A DNA stretch of 64,000 nt. It comes from JAPLST01 sp964397565. Its GTDB lineage: Bacteria; Auribacterota; UBA3054; JAPLST01. Each line of letters starts with the position of its first letter. The stretch's first letter is position 1. The notes under the pieces were generated by a model. That model had not been told where the DNA came from. It searched no databases and saw only the letters and a list, made by a program, of their open reading frames with translations. Shown piece after piece: positions 7,672-15,815 of the stretch. The translations under genes and the position numbers were made by a program. The stretch lies in contig CAYNJC010000018.1 of NCBI GenBank assembly GCA_964397565.1, forward strand, positions 1-64,000. Reading direction: 5' to 3'.

Positions 7672-9335
7672 TGCCTGAACCGCACTTTGTTCTTCTTGGT
7701 CTTAAAGGTCACTTCTTCGACCGCGCGCAAATACGCCGCATAATCGCCCGCGCACAGGGTGTTGGTCACCGTCGCGGCGACGACGCCATCGTTCGTGCCA
7801 TAGGGCAGGGCGCCGCGCAAACTATGTTTTTTCATCTGTGCCTTTATGATCAAGCCCTGCCTCGCCCGCCGCCACGTCATTGCGGCTCTGAGGCTTTTGT
7901 CCGCGCTGACATATTTCCACGTCGCCCTGCCCGGCTTGCTCAGGTCTGTTTTCGTGCCGATGACACCATCCAGCACCACGGCATCGCCGACGCGCAACGT
8001 GATCGCGTTCGTAAACCACGCCGGCCAGGCGCTGGCGGCGGTCGCGCGCAGTTTCAGCACATCCTTGCCAACTTCCGTCACGCGAATCTGCCCGTTAAGG
8101 TGCGGTGTCTGCATGAAGCCTGCCCACCAGGCATAGGCGTACACCGCGCCGTTGTTGGCCGTGTAAAGCACATCATCATCCAGCGCGGGCGTGCCGCCGC
8201 CTTGCATCGTGCTGCGGCGCGACAGCAGCGCACCGCTGTGCAAATCCACCGCGCTCAGATTTGTGTAGCTGGCAAAATCCCAGCCGCTATACACGCCGGC
8301 CGCGGCATACACCACGCCCTTGCTGATGGCCGGCAACAAGGCGTAATGGCCAAGATCCGCGTGTTGCCACAGTTGCGTGCCGGTCAGCAGGTCAAAGGCG
8401 GTCAGGGCCGGCGCCACGGCGCTGTCACCGCAGGAATGTACCAGCACGCCCGCCTGCGCGGCCGGCGCCACATCACTCATGCCACAGATGCCCGCCCAGT
8501 GCAAGGCACCATCGGCCGCGCCCAGCACAAATATATTCGAGTCCGGCGCCGACGCGGCAAACGCGTCGTAATTGACGACACAGATGCGATTGCTGGACAA
8601 GGTCACATTGTTCAGCGCCTTGCCCGGTATGCGCGTCACCCAGCCGGTCGCGCCAGTGGCCACGTCAAACTGCCAGACAAGATCATTACAGCACGCATAG
8701 CCCTTGCCCGCTGTCGCGTCAATGGCCGGTGTGCATGAGGAGAAAATCGAGAAGACCGCGCCGGTCATGATGACCGTGTGCCAAACCTGCGATCCACTTG
8801 CCAGGTTGTATGCTGCGACACTGGCGCGCGTGTTCCAATAACTGAACAACGCCACAATAACATTGCTGCCGGCGACCACCGCCGAACTGTTCACGGTTTG
8901 ATCCGGCAACGTCGCCGTCCAGCGCGCAGAGCCATCAAGATTCCAGCAGCCCAGAAACGCGTCGGCCGCGTAGACAATGCTGGCCGCGCCCAGCGACGGC
9001 GTCGCCCAACTGCCATAACCGAAATCCGCGACCGCCACCGGCGCGGACCACTGCGGCGCCAGGCTCGTTGCGTCAAGGCAATACAACAACCCGGTCGGCG
9101 CACCCGCCGCATAGGCATACACCCGGCCGTCCGCCACAACCACACCGCTGCCCGGCTTGACGCCCAGCGCGGCGGATTGCCGCAGCGCGGCCATCGGCAG
9201 CATGCGCGGCGCAATCGCCATGCTGGCCGCCGCCTTGTCCGGCGTGCCGCCGAATTGCTGCCACGCGGCCTGCGCGAAATCTAGCTGGAAAATAATTGCG
9301 CTGCATACCCACACCATGCATCCCACATGCATCAT
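7668..9335 (-). CDS. Secreted PQQ-like beta-propeller protein under B12 riboswitch control
   Basis: With the start at 9335 (MMHVGCMVW), chosen for the signal peptide (VCSAIIFQLDFAQA) and the AAAGGA ribosome site just upstream, the product has 555 residues. About residues 25-420 are repeated PQQ/BamB-type blades, recognisable as G-x-V-Y-A-x, L-D-x-x-T/S-G-x-x-x-W and similar repeats (for example YCLDATSLAPQWSAP and AFDLLTGTQLWQH). A separate C-terminal domain of about 110 residues follows (LKLRATAASAWPAW onward). It is the first gene after the cobalamin riboswitch. Bacteroidetes use a surface beta-propeller, BtuG, to capture B12; an analogous role here is inference from fold and regulation, not sequence similarity. 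Confidence 0.78.
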   Translation of the reverse strand: MMHVGCMVWVCSAIIFQLDFAQAAWQQFGGTPDKAAASMAIAPRMLPMAALRQSAALGVKPGSGVVVADGRVYAYAAGAPTGLLYCLDATSLAPQWSAPVAVADFGYGSWATPSLGAASIVYAADAFLGCWNLDGSARWTATLPDQTVNSSAVVAGSNVIVALFSYWNTRASVAAYNLASGSQVWHTVIMTGAVFSIFSSCTPAIDATAGKGYACCNDLVWQFDVATGATGWVTRIPGKALNNVTLSSNRICVVNYDAFAASAPDSNIFVLGAADGALHWAGICGMSDVAPAAQAGVLVHSCGDSAVAPALTAFDLLTGTQLWQHADLGHYALLPAISKGVVYAAAGVYSGWDFASYTNLSAVDLHSGALLSRRSTMQGGGTPALDDDVLYTANNGAVYAYAWWAGFMQTPHLNGQIRVTEVGKDVLKLRATAASAWPAWFTNAITLRVGDAVVLDGVIGTKTDLSKPGRATWKYVSADKSLRAAMTWRRARQGLIIKAQMKKHSLRGALPYGTNDGVVAATVTNTLCAGDYAAYLRAVEEVTFKTKKNKVRFRQ

Positions 9336-9477
9336 CGCATCCTTTGCTTTGAAGTGTATGACGCCACATGCAGGAGAGAGAATGCGACTGCGACTGTGTG
9401 CAGACCTGGCCATTCGTTGCGCCGTTATTCCTGGTTCCGAGGAAAAACAGTCAAGCTCCTGCGTGGAGCGAACGTTG

Positions 9478-9645
9478 CCCAGGTCGGTCTTCTGGCTTCT
9501 GTCCGCATAGCTTCTTTCGCCTTCCCATTCCGCGCGGGCGGAACAGTGGCTGCTGAAAGTTGCGTGGACAGTTACAGCGGCGTCCCCGCGCCGGCTTCGC
9601 ACCGGCTTCCCGATTCTCCCATGCCCACGAGGCACGGGCGCCTGT
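9478..9645 (-). promoter_or_regulatory. Cobalamin (B12) riboswitch
   Basis: The 404-bp gap 9336-9739 holds a promoter and this aptamer. On the minus strand the order of conserved parts is right: GGGAATCGGGAAG-like P3/P4 entry with the arm pair AGCCGGTGCGAAGCCGG, then CGCCGCTGTAACTG (the GCCACTG core), CAGCCACTGT, GGGAAGGCG, and the B12 box AGCCAGAAGACCGACC at 9482-9497. Cobalamin aptamers bind adenosyl- or aquocobalamin and usually switch off downstream genes. About 145 nt separate the B12 box from the start codon, room for a terminator or sequestering hairpin; I did not resolve which. Confidence 0.93.
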
Positions 9646-9656
9646 CAACGGCCATA

Positions 9657-9686
9657 ACTATAGCACACTCGGCCTGCGCCTGTCAA
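9657..9686 (-). promoter_or_regulatory. Promoter of the riboswitch operon
   Basis: Minus-strand TTGACA (9681-9686) and TATAGT (9657-9662) with an 18-bp spacer place transcription start near 9650, just ahead of the cobalamin aptamer. Confidence 0.8.
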
Positions 9687-9739
9687 GCCCCTGAGGCTGG
9701 GTTCCCGCGCTGCGTCAAAGCAGGCGCGGCGCCGTGCCG

Positions 9740-10258
9740 CTACTGCCCTATCGCCAACGCCGCGGCTTGCAGCTTCTTCCAATCGAATTGTTTGGCAAGC
9801 GCGAGCGCATCGGCCTCGCTCATGCCGTTGAACGCAAACGTCGCGAGCGCGCCGCGGCTGGTCTTGTCGTTCTTGACGAGGCCGACAATCAGTGCGCCGG
9901 ACTTGTCGGCGCTGGTGTAGGTCGTCTGCACCTTGAAGCCGTCAATGGTGCTGACCTGCACTTTTACCCCGTCCGACTCGAATCGCATGTCCATCATCTT
10001 CGACTGGGTGTACGCGCCCTTGCTGACCACGACCGTGGCCGAGAACGTAGTGTCACCCTTGGTGTAACTGCGCGTGGCGGTTGTCATGGTGTCGCCGCCG
10101 GCATCCATCGCCATGCTGGTGGCCGGCTCAGCCTGCCAGCCCTTCAGGTCTTTCAGCAATGCGGCCAAGGCGTTGTGGCCGGCACCAAATAAGAGCGCGG
10201 CACTCATGCAGATGCAGACACCCGCGATAATCATGCGCTGACCATTATTCGTACGCAT
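9740..10258 (-). CDS. Exported protein of unknown function
   Basis: A 172-residue protein with a signal peptide (MIIAGVCICMSAALLFGAGHNALA) followed by about 140 residues of small beta-rich domain. It has the pattern SYTKGDTTFSATVVVSKGAY, DGFKVQTTYTSADKSGALIVGL and a C-terminal helix ADALALAKQFDWKKLQA. I do not recognise the family. It is monocistronic: its own -10 box (10292-10297) and a strong GGGGAGG ribosome site lie directly upstream, and the riboswitch promoter follows downstream. The strong ribosome site fixes the start at 10258. Confidence 0.72.
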   Translation of the reverse strand: MRTNNGQRMIIAGVCICMSAALLFGAGHNALAALLKDLKGWQAEPATSMAMDAGGDTMTTATRSYTKGDTTFSATVVVSKGAYTQSKMMDMRFESDGVKVQVSTIDGFKVQTTYTSADKSGALIVGLVKNDKTSRGALATFAFNGMSEADALALAKQFDWKKLQAAALAIGQ

Positions 10259-10297
10259 ATCAAACCTCCCCTACTAGATTACGTTACCGCTAGTATA
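10259..10297 (-). promoter_or_regulatory. -10 element and strong ribosome binding site
   Basis: Minus-strand TATACT (10292-10297) is followed by GGGGAGG six bases before the ATG at 10258. No convincing -35 box was found, so the promoter assignment is tentative. Confidence 0.5.
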
Positions 10298-10463
10298 GCA
10301 CATTTGCCTGCGCACACGCGTGCACGGCGTGCACCCAGTTCCCGCAATGCCATGCGCGTGCACGGCTGATGTCGGCGGCATCTGCATTCCGAGAGTCCCA
10401 GCGGGCTTGTCCCGGGGCTGCAGCAGATTTGAGAGACGATGCCCGGCATGACTCACCTCGCAT

Positions 10464-11642
10464 TCAGCCACGACGCAAGGTCGTGACGGGCTCTGCGCAC
10501 CCACCCGCACCACGCACCGGCGCGGGTGCATACCCGTAGTTCTGGAAATACGATGCCCACGCCTGATCCACCAACGCGCGCGCCGACGCATCAAGCGTAC
10601 ACGCGTTGGGCCGATGCAGCCGCGCCGTCTGCCAGTAGCGTTCCATCGCCGGCTGCACCTTTTCGAAGGCACCGAGTTCGAGCACCTCGTAGACGCGCAG
10701 TACTGCGCGCAGCGGGTCGTGCCGCAGATCTTCATAGCGCACATCGCAGCACTGTCCTGACGGCAGGGTCGCCGTTGCGGCGTGAAAGGCATGATACATG
10801 CGGCAATGGGTCTGCACCACCGCCGTCAGCAAACCCGTATAATCCGGATGCTGCAACGCCTGGTCACGGTATAAGCGCCGCCACAAGGCCAACGTGGATG
10901 CGCACAGGTCATACGGATGACGCACCATGTGCACAATACGCGCCCGCGGAAACACGCGCAACAGATGCTGCAGCCGCGCCGTGTGCAAGGGTGATTTCAG
11001 AACCAGGCGGCCCGGCCGCGCAAGACAGACACAACGGTAGAAGTGCAGCAGGTGTTCCATCCATGCCTGGCGCGGCGCATCTGCGACGCCAGCCAAATCA
11101 AGATAGTCATCATAGCGCGGCGGTTGATTGGGGAAAAGCATGGTCAGATACGGCGAGGGCATGCCCATGTTGCAGAGGGCAAATTCATCCTCCTGGGGAC
11201 GCAGCAGCCCGGCGGGCATGTTATCCATCGGCCGGCGGTCGGGCAGCAAGTGGCGCAGCCATGGCGCGACCATGCGCTCGCTCACCAGAAAATGGGTCGG
11301 CGCAAAGCAGGCGTAGGTGTGGGGAAACGTATGCCGCTCATCCAGGGACAGCAACTCGTGCATCAGCGTCGTGCCACTGCGCCAGTGCCCCACAATGATG
11401 ATGGGATCATCGCGCAGGGGCGTAGCGGCAATTCGCCGGCCGTAGCGCGCGTGTTGCACGAGGGCCATCGTGGAGTTGAAGATGCCTGCGCTGGCGGTTC
11501 CCAGTGCCATGGGCACGCGGGCGGGCGTGATGGCCCAGCCATGGCGGGCCAACAGGCGCAGCCATGCACCACAGCCCATGCCATACCAAAAACGTGGAAT
11601 CCACGGGCGATCAGGAGCGCCCATCGGCGGCGCGCTAGTCAT
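10464..11642 (-). CDS. Sulfotransferase family protein (PAPS-dependent)
   Basis: A 392-residue sulfotransferase (Sulfotransfer_3-like), expected to move sulfate from PAPS to a hydroxyl or amine of a glycan, lipid or protein. The 5'-phosphosulfate loop IIIVGHWRSGTTLMHELL is at about residues 81-98, and the 3'-phosphate site RARIVHMVRHPYDLCAS at about 230-246, followed by the usual LVLKSP and VRYEDL segments. It follows the TPR gene by 9 bp. Its last codons and stop (TTLRRG) are read from a CACGAC-GCAAG-GTCGTG hairpin that also occurs twice at 42.3 kb, suggesting a repeat has been incorporated at the gene end. Confidence 0.87.
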   Translation of the reverse strand: MTSAPPMGAPDRPWIPRFWYGMGCGAWLRLLARHGWAITPARVPMALGTASAGIFNSTMALVQHARYGRRIAATPLRDDPIIIVGHWRSGTTLMHELLSLDERHTFPHTYACFAPTHFLVSERMVAPWLRHLLPDRRPMDNMPAGLLRPQEDEFALCNMGMPSPYLTMLFPNQPPRYDDYLDLAGVADAPRQAWMEHLLHFYRCVCLARPGRLVLKSPLHTARLQHLLRVFPRARIVHMVRHPYDLCASTLALWRRLYRDQALQHPDYTGLLTAVVQTHCRMYHAFHAATATLPSGQCCDVRYEDLRHDPLRAVLRVYEVLELGAFEKVQPAMERYWQTARLHRPNACTLDASARALVDQAWASYFQNYGYAPAPVRGAGGCAEPVTTLRRG

Positions 11643-11651
11643 CGCCCACGT

Positions 11652-12602
11652 TCAGCGCTGCAGGCGCTGCCGCAGTTCCTGGGCTGCACTCGCGGTGGTT
11701 TGCGGGCCGTGATCGCGCCCGCGCCCCATGGTCATCAACAACGATTGCGGGTATTTCTGTTCCAGCGAATCAAGCAAGCGCTCGGCATCGCCGCGCCGAT
11801 TTTGGTCAATGTAATATCTGGCCAAGTTGTACTGCAGCATGGGCACCGCCTCCATGCCCCAGTCGGTGACGACGTTGTCAAAATTGCGATTGTTGCTGAT
11901 CTGCGCGTAATACTTCTCGGCGTCGGCGTAATTGCCGTGGAACATGGAGCCGACGGCGCGTTCAGCCAGCACCATGCCGGTGGCGTTGGCATCCGGATAT
12001 TTCTTCGCCAGCTCGTCAATGGCGGCATCGCGGTCTTGGTTATTATTATTGCCGCGGCCGCGGCCGCGGCCCCAGCGGAAGCGCGCTTTGTCATACAGTG
12101 TCACCAACTCTTCGCCGTATTTTTGCTTGTCGGTCTCGTGTTGTTCGGCATTGCGCTTCTGCATCGCTTGCTGCAACGTTTGCACTGTCTTGCGTTGCGT
12201 GTATTCGTCCAGCATGGCGCTCAAGGCAGTCGGGTCGGCGGTGGCATTGGTCGCTGCGCCTTCGATGCCGGCCGTGTCCATGAGTTGTTCGAGGCGCGAG
12301 ACCGATCCTTCGAGCGCGACCAGCGAGTCGGCCATGCCTTGGTCGCCATCCGGCACGACGGCGGCGAGCATCGTGCGGGCCGTGGCTTGGGTTGCCTGCG
12401 CGAGCGCCAGGTCAAGCTGGTCAAGCTGCTGCTGGGCGCGGGCAAGGTGGGCAGCCAGCGTGTCAAGCTGCGGCGCCAGCCGGGTTTCCAGGCGCGTCGC
12501 CGTGCTTTGGGCGCGAATGGCCAGATAGCCCACGCTGGCGCAGGCGAGCAGGGCAACGCCCAGCACGATGAAACTGGATGAGGAGTGGGATGAGGTTGAC
12601 AT
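11652..12602 (-). CDS. Membrane-anchored coiled-coil/TPR protein
   Basis: The start at 12602 (MSTSSHSSSSF) is supported by AAGGA eight bases upstream and gives 316 residues. A single transmembrane helix (about residues 11-30, FIVLGVALLACASVGYLAI) is followed by a heptad-rich region (about 30-90), a charged region ending in a low-complexity RWGRGRGRGNNNNQ, and TPR-like helices near the end (AERAVGSMFHGNYADAEKYY, PMLQYNLARYYIDQNRRGDAERLL). The topology suggests a short cytoplasmic tail and a periplasmic scaffold. It sits between the MOSC gene (20 bp) and the sulfotransferase gene. Function unknown. Confidence 0.75.
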   Translation of the reverse strand: MSTSSHSSSSFIVLGVALLACASVGYLAIRAQSTATRLETRLAPQLDTLAAHLARAQQQLDQLDLALAQATQATARTMLAAVVPDGDQGMADSLVALEGSVSRLEQLMDTAGIEGAATNATADPTALSAMLDEYTQRKTVQTLQQAMQKRNAEQHETDKQKYGEELVTLYDKARFRWGRGRGRGNNNNQDRDAAIDELAKKYPDANATGMVLAERAVGSMFHGNYADAEKYYAQISNNRNFDNVVTDWGMEAVPMLQYNLARYYIDQNRRGDAERLLDSLEQKYPQSLLMTMGRGRDHGPQTTASAAQELRQRLQR

Positions 12603-12622
12603 GATGAGGTCCTTAGGTGAGG

Positions 12623-13129
12623 TTATACATGAGGTTGGCGCAGATGCCGTACGGCTTGTCCTGCGACGAGGGTTCCCGAACTGATAACGCGTGCAAACAC
12701 ACCCTTGCGCGGCATGATGCAATCGCCCATGGCGCGCCGGATGGCACAGGCATGATTATGGCACTCCTTGCCAATCGCGGTTACTTCGAGCACGGGACCG
12801 TGCGCGACCATAAACCGGTCGCCGCAGCGCACCGTGCTGACATCCAAGTCGTCGAACAACAAATTCTCTCCAAATGCGCCGGGTTCCACTACAAGTCGCC
12901 CGGCGGTAAACTGCAGCACATCAGCGCGTGCCATGATGGACACTTGGCGCGGCCCGGGCCCGGCGTGGGCATCGCCAACCAAGCCGTGCGCGGCCCGGCA
13001 TTCGGCCGACGCCACGGTGTGCTTGGCTGCGCCTTTGTGCGTGCTGATGCAGACGGCAACAACGGTTGCGTCGGCCTCATTACTTGATGACGTTGCCGGC
13101 GCGGATTTATTGTGCGCGGATTTTGTCAT
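12623..13129 (-). CDS. MOSC domain-containing protein
   Basis: With the start at 13129 (MTKSAHNKSAP) the product has 168 residues, essentially one MOSC domain (molybdenum-cofactor-sulfurase C-terminal fold). Recognisable parts are GLVGDAHAGPGPRQVSIMA, GAFGENLLFDDLDV, CGDRFMVAHGPVLEVTAIGK and ECHNHACAIRR, which carries the conserved cysteine, then PRKGVFARVISSG. Stand-alone MOSC proteins of this type act in molybdenum-cofactor or sulfur-transfer chemistry. It overlaps the 3' end of rfbD by 23 bp and precedes the TPR gene. Confidence 0.85.
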   Translation of the reverse strand: MTKSAHNKSAPATSSSNEADATVVAVCISTHKGAAKHTVASAECRAAHGLVGDAHAGPGPRQVSIMARADVLQFTAGRLVVEPGAFGENLLFDDLDVSTVRCGDRFMVAHGPVLEVTAIGKECHNHACAIRRAMGDCIMPRKGVFARVISSGTLVAGQAVRHLRQPHV

Positions 13130-13985
13130 GCAGGTACGCGTGCAAGGCTTCACGCCAGGGGCGCATGGTCGCATCGGTCAGTGCGGTGTAACGTTGGGTG
13201 GCCATGGCCGAGTAAGCCGGGCGCGGCGCGGGGCTGCGAAACTGGGCCGTGGTGATGGGCGTGAGGCGCGGCGTGCGCAGCAGCAGGCCGGCCGCGGCCG
13301 CATCTTCGAGAATCGCGCGCGCAAAGTCGTACCACGAGCAGACGCCGCTGTTGCAGACATGCACATACCCGCGCGCATGGCACGCAATCAGGCGCCAGAG
13401 TGCGGCGGCCAGGTCCGGCGCGTAGGTCGGGCAGCCGCGCTGGTCGGCTACCACGTTCAGTTCGTCGCGCTCTTGGGCCAGGTGCAGCATGGTGTTGACG
13501 AAGTTGGCGCCCTGGGTGGCATAGAGCCAGGCGGTGCGCACAATCAGCCATGCGCCGCCGGTCTGTTCCACGGCCAGTTCACCGGCGCGCTTGCTCTTGG
13601 CGTAGACACCCTGCGGCGCGAGCGGATCGTCTTCCGTGAGCAGATGCGAGCCGTCCCCGCTGAACACGAAATCGGTGCTGAGATGCACCAGCGGCAGGGC
13701 ATGCGCGCGGCAGGCTTCGGCCAGATTGCGGACGCCCTCGGCATTGACGGCGTACGCCATGGCGTGCTCCGTCTCGGCCGTGTCGACGGCCGTGTAGGCG
13801 GCGCAATTCAACACCACTTGAGGTGCGAGCGCGGCGATGGCGCTGCGTACCGCATGGGCGTCGGTGATGTCGAATTCCGGCAGGTCACGGTCGATCAAGG
13901 TAACGTGTGCGGGCGCCGCGCGCTTCACCTCGCGGGCCAGCATGCCGCGCGCGCCAACCAGCACAACTGTTATTTTTTCATCCAT
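13107..13985 (-). CDS. rfbD: dTDP-4-dehydrorhamnose reductase RfbD
   Basis: With the start at 13985 (MDEKITVVLVGARGML) the protein has 292 residues, normal for the last enzyme of dTDP-L-rhamnose synthesis, which reduces dTDP-4-keto-rhamnose with NAD(P)H. It has the Rossmann GARGML loop, VVLNCAAYTAVDTAE, VHLSTDFVFSG and the catalytic YxxxK as YAKSKRAGE. The other rfb genes (A, B, C) are not adjacent, so it is a scattered member of the pathway. Upstream of the ATG is a 49-bp heptamer tract in place of an ordinary leader. Confidence 0.92.
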   Translation of the reverse strand: MDEKITVVLVGARGMLAREVKRAAPAHVTLIDRDLPEFDITDAHAVRSAIAALAPQVVLNCAAYTAVDTAETEHAMAYAVNAEGVRNLAEACRAHALPLVHLSTDFVFSGDGSHLLTEDDPLAPQGVYAKSKRAGELAVEQTGGAWLIVRTAWLYATQGANFVNTMLHLAQERDELNVVADQRGCPTYAPDLAAALWRLIACHARGYVHVCNSGVCSWYDFARAILEDAAAAGLLLRTPRLTPITTAQFRSPAPRPAYSAMATQRYTALTDATMRPWREALHAYLHDKIRAQ

Positions 13986-13993
13986 GGCGGATA

Positions 13994-14042
13994 TGGATTT
14001 GAAATTTGAAATTCGAAATTCGAGATGTGAAATTTGAGATGC
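13994..14042. repeat. Seven degenerate heptamers (consensus GAAATTY)
   Basis: Between the subtilase stop and rfbD start, 49 bp divide into seven heptads of consensus GAAATTY (two exact GAAATTT, two exact GAAATTC, the rest one to three changes away). The tract is far more AT-rich than its surroundings. Confidence 0.85.
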
Positions 14043-14047
14043 AGCGA

Positions 14048-15727
14048 CTATGGCCTCGTTGACTGATGCACCGTCAGGGCCTTGCCATTGTTGTCCAGCG
14101 ACTCCTCGGTCTGGCTGGTCTTGGCAACACCCTCGAAGCGCAGGCCGCTGCCCGGCACTTTGTCTGGCACAATCCACGGCCGGGTGACGGCATAACACGC
14201 GCCGGGCGCCAAGTGTGGCAGGCGCATTTCGCTGCGCGCGCCGGCGATGTTGTCGCGCCAGCGGGCATCCGTGATCGGATGTGTGCCTTGATTCTGCACG
14301 ACAAAGACGACCGACAAGGACTGCCCGGCGCGCAAATCGGGCGGGTCGAAATACAAGGAGGTGACCGCCAGGTCGAAGACACGATCCGTGCGATCACGCA
14401 GGGCGCGGCGCAGGTTGATGATGCCTTCGCCAAAATAGGGATCGCGTCCGGCGTTGCCGATGTTGTCGGCCGTGTCCACCAGGCGCGCGCGCAATTCGTC
14501 GGCGTCAGCCTGTGGATTGCGCCCGCGCAGCACGGCCAATGCGCCCGCCACGAACGGGGTTGCAGACGATGTGCCGCTGAAATAGGTGCGCGTGCCGTTC
14601 GCCCCGCAGGTGTAAACGCCCACGCCCGGCGCAACCACATCTACTTCGTCGCCATAATTCGAAAATTGCGCATGCTGCAACTCGCCATCCACCGCACCAA
14701 CGCACACGACCTCGGGATAGCCGCTCGGCATCAGCACCTGGTTGGCACCGTCATTGCCGGACGCGGCCACCACCAGCACGCCGCGCTTGTAGGCGTACTC
14801 AATTGCATCCCGCACGATCTGCGCGTCCGTGCGCGTGCCGATGCTCAAATTGATCACCTGCGCGCCGCGCTCGACGGCATAGACGATGCCTTCGACCACC
14901 GCAAAAGAATTGCCGCGCCCGTTTTCGTCCATGACTTTAACCGGCACAAGGTAGGCCTGCGGCGCGATGCCCTGCACCCCGTCGCTGTCGCTACCCGTGC
15001 CGGCGATAATGCCGGCACAGGCCGTGCCATGACCATGCAAATCGCGCGTGTCGAGATTGTCATCCACAAAATTGTAGCCGCCCAGCACGCGCCCGGCCAA
15101 GTCCGGATGCGTGCCATCCACGCCGGTATCCAACAGCGCGACCGTCACGCCGGCGCCTTGGGGCGCTTGCGCACCCAGCCGATCCGCGCCGATGAGCGCA
15201 TGCCCTTTGCGCTCGACCGCCCACGGCAGGTCGCCGCTCGTCACGGGCGGCACATTGGTAACCGGCGTCGGCAGGTCGGTCTTGATGTTCGGGATGCGTT
15301 CACTGATGGCGTCAAGGTCGCGCAAGGCGGCCAAGGCGTTGCTGTAGCTCATGCCTTCCGGCAATTGCACGCGCACCAGGCGCAAGGGGTCAACGCGGCG
15401 CGTGATGATGATGCCATGCGCGCGCAGGGCTTGCTCAAGTTTTGCCATGGTGGCATTGTTGGCCACGCGCAGGATCATTTCATTGCCGACATACGGCAGG
15501 TCATCCGCCGCCGTGGCCACGCTGACGTTTGATGCCGGCGCCGCCAGCGTAATCTGCGCAGCGGGCGCGGCAGTCGTCACGGGGGCACTGACCACGAGCG
15601 CCGGTGCGGATGTGGTGACCGGCGCGGCCGGTGCGCTGGCCGGCCGGTTGCCGCATGAGCGCACGCCGAGTACCAGCAGGCCGGCCGCCGCGACCAATGC
15701 CAGCGCTACAAATTCAGGTCGTTTCAT
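14048..15727 (-). CDS. Subtilisin-like serine protease (S8), membrane or cell-wall exported
   Basis: A 559-residue subtilase. N-terminal signal or anchor helix (about 7-22), an Ala/Pro/Thr-rich linker and an I9-like propeptide (about 75-150) precede the catalytic domain. The triad is intact: Asp in VALLDTGVDGTHPDLAG, His in DLHGHGTACAGIIAG and Ser in GTSSATPFVAGALA. The last 100 residues (FDLAVTSLYFDPPDLRAGQS) form a CARDB-like beta domain. Fervidolysin-type enzymes share this plan. The -10 TATACT is only eight bases upstream of the ATG at 15727, suggesting a leaderless mRNA. It stands 62 bp upstream of rfbD. Confidence 0.92.
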   Translation of the reverse strand: MKRPEFVALALVAAAGLLVLGVRSCGNRPASAPAAPVTTSAPALVVSAPVTTAAPAAQITLAAPASNVSVATAADDLPYVGNEMILRVANNATMAKLEQALRAHGIIITRRVDPLRLVRVQLPEGMSYSNALAALRDLDAISERIPNIKTDLPTPVTNVPPVTSGDLPWAVERKGHALIGADRLGAQAPQGAGVTVALLDTGVDGTHPDLAGRVLGGYNFVDDNLDTRDLHGHGTACAGIIAGTGSDSDGVQGIAPQAYLVPVKVMDENGRGNSFAVVEGIVYAVERGAQVINLSIGTRTDAQIVRDAIEYAYKRGVLVVAASGNDGANQVLMPSGYPEVVCVGAVDGELQHAQFSNYGDEVDVVAPGVGVYTCGANGTRTYFSGTSSATPFVAGALAVLRGRNPQADADELRARLVDTADNIGNAGRDPYFGEGIINLRRALRDRTDRVFDLAVTSLYFDPPDLRAGQSLSVVFVVQNQGTHPITDARWRDNIAGARSEMRLPHLAPGACYAVTRPWIVPDKVPGSGLRFEGVAKTSQTEESLDNNGKALTVHQSTRP

Positions 15728-15734
15728 TATGCCT

Positions 15735-15740
15735 AGTATA
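15735..15740 (-). promoter_or_regulatory. -10 box implying a leaderless subtilase mRNA
   Basis: Minus-strand TATACT ends eight bases before the ATG (7 bp between them), so transcription should start at or within one base of the start codon. The -35 is weak. Confidence 0.5.
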
Positions 15741-15815
15741 CCAATTTCCGAACGGCAACGGTTAGCGACGCGTTGGCTGCCACCACGGTTGGGCTGGCTG
15801 CCGCACGCCTGCACC

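Noticed and set aside
11043..12581. 512-codon plus-strand frame
   Set aside because: Antisense to the sulfotransferase and TPR genes, no family signature, and the minus-strand genes have motifs and ribosome sites.
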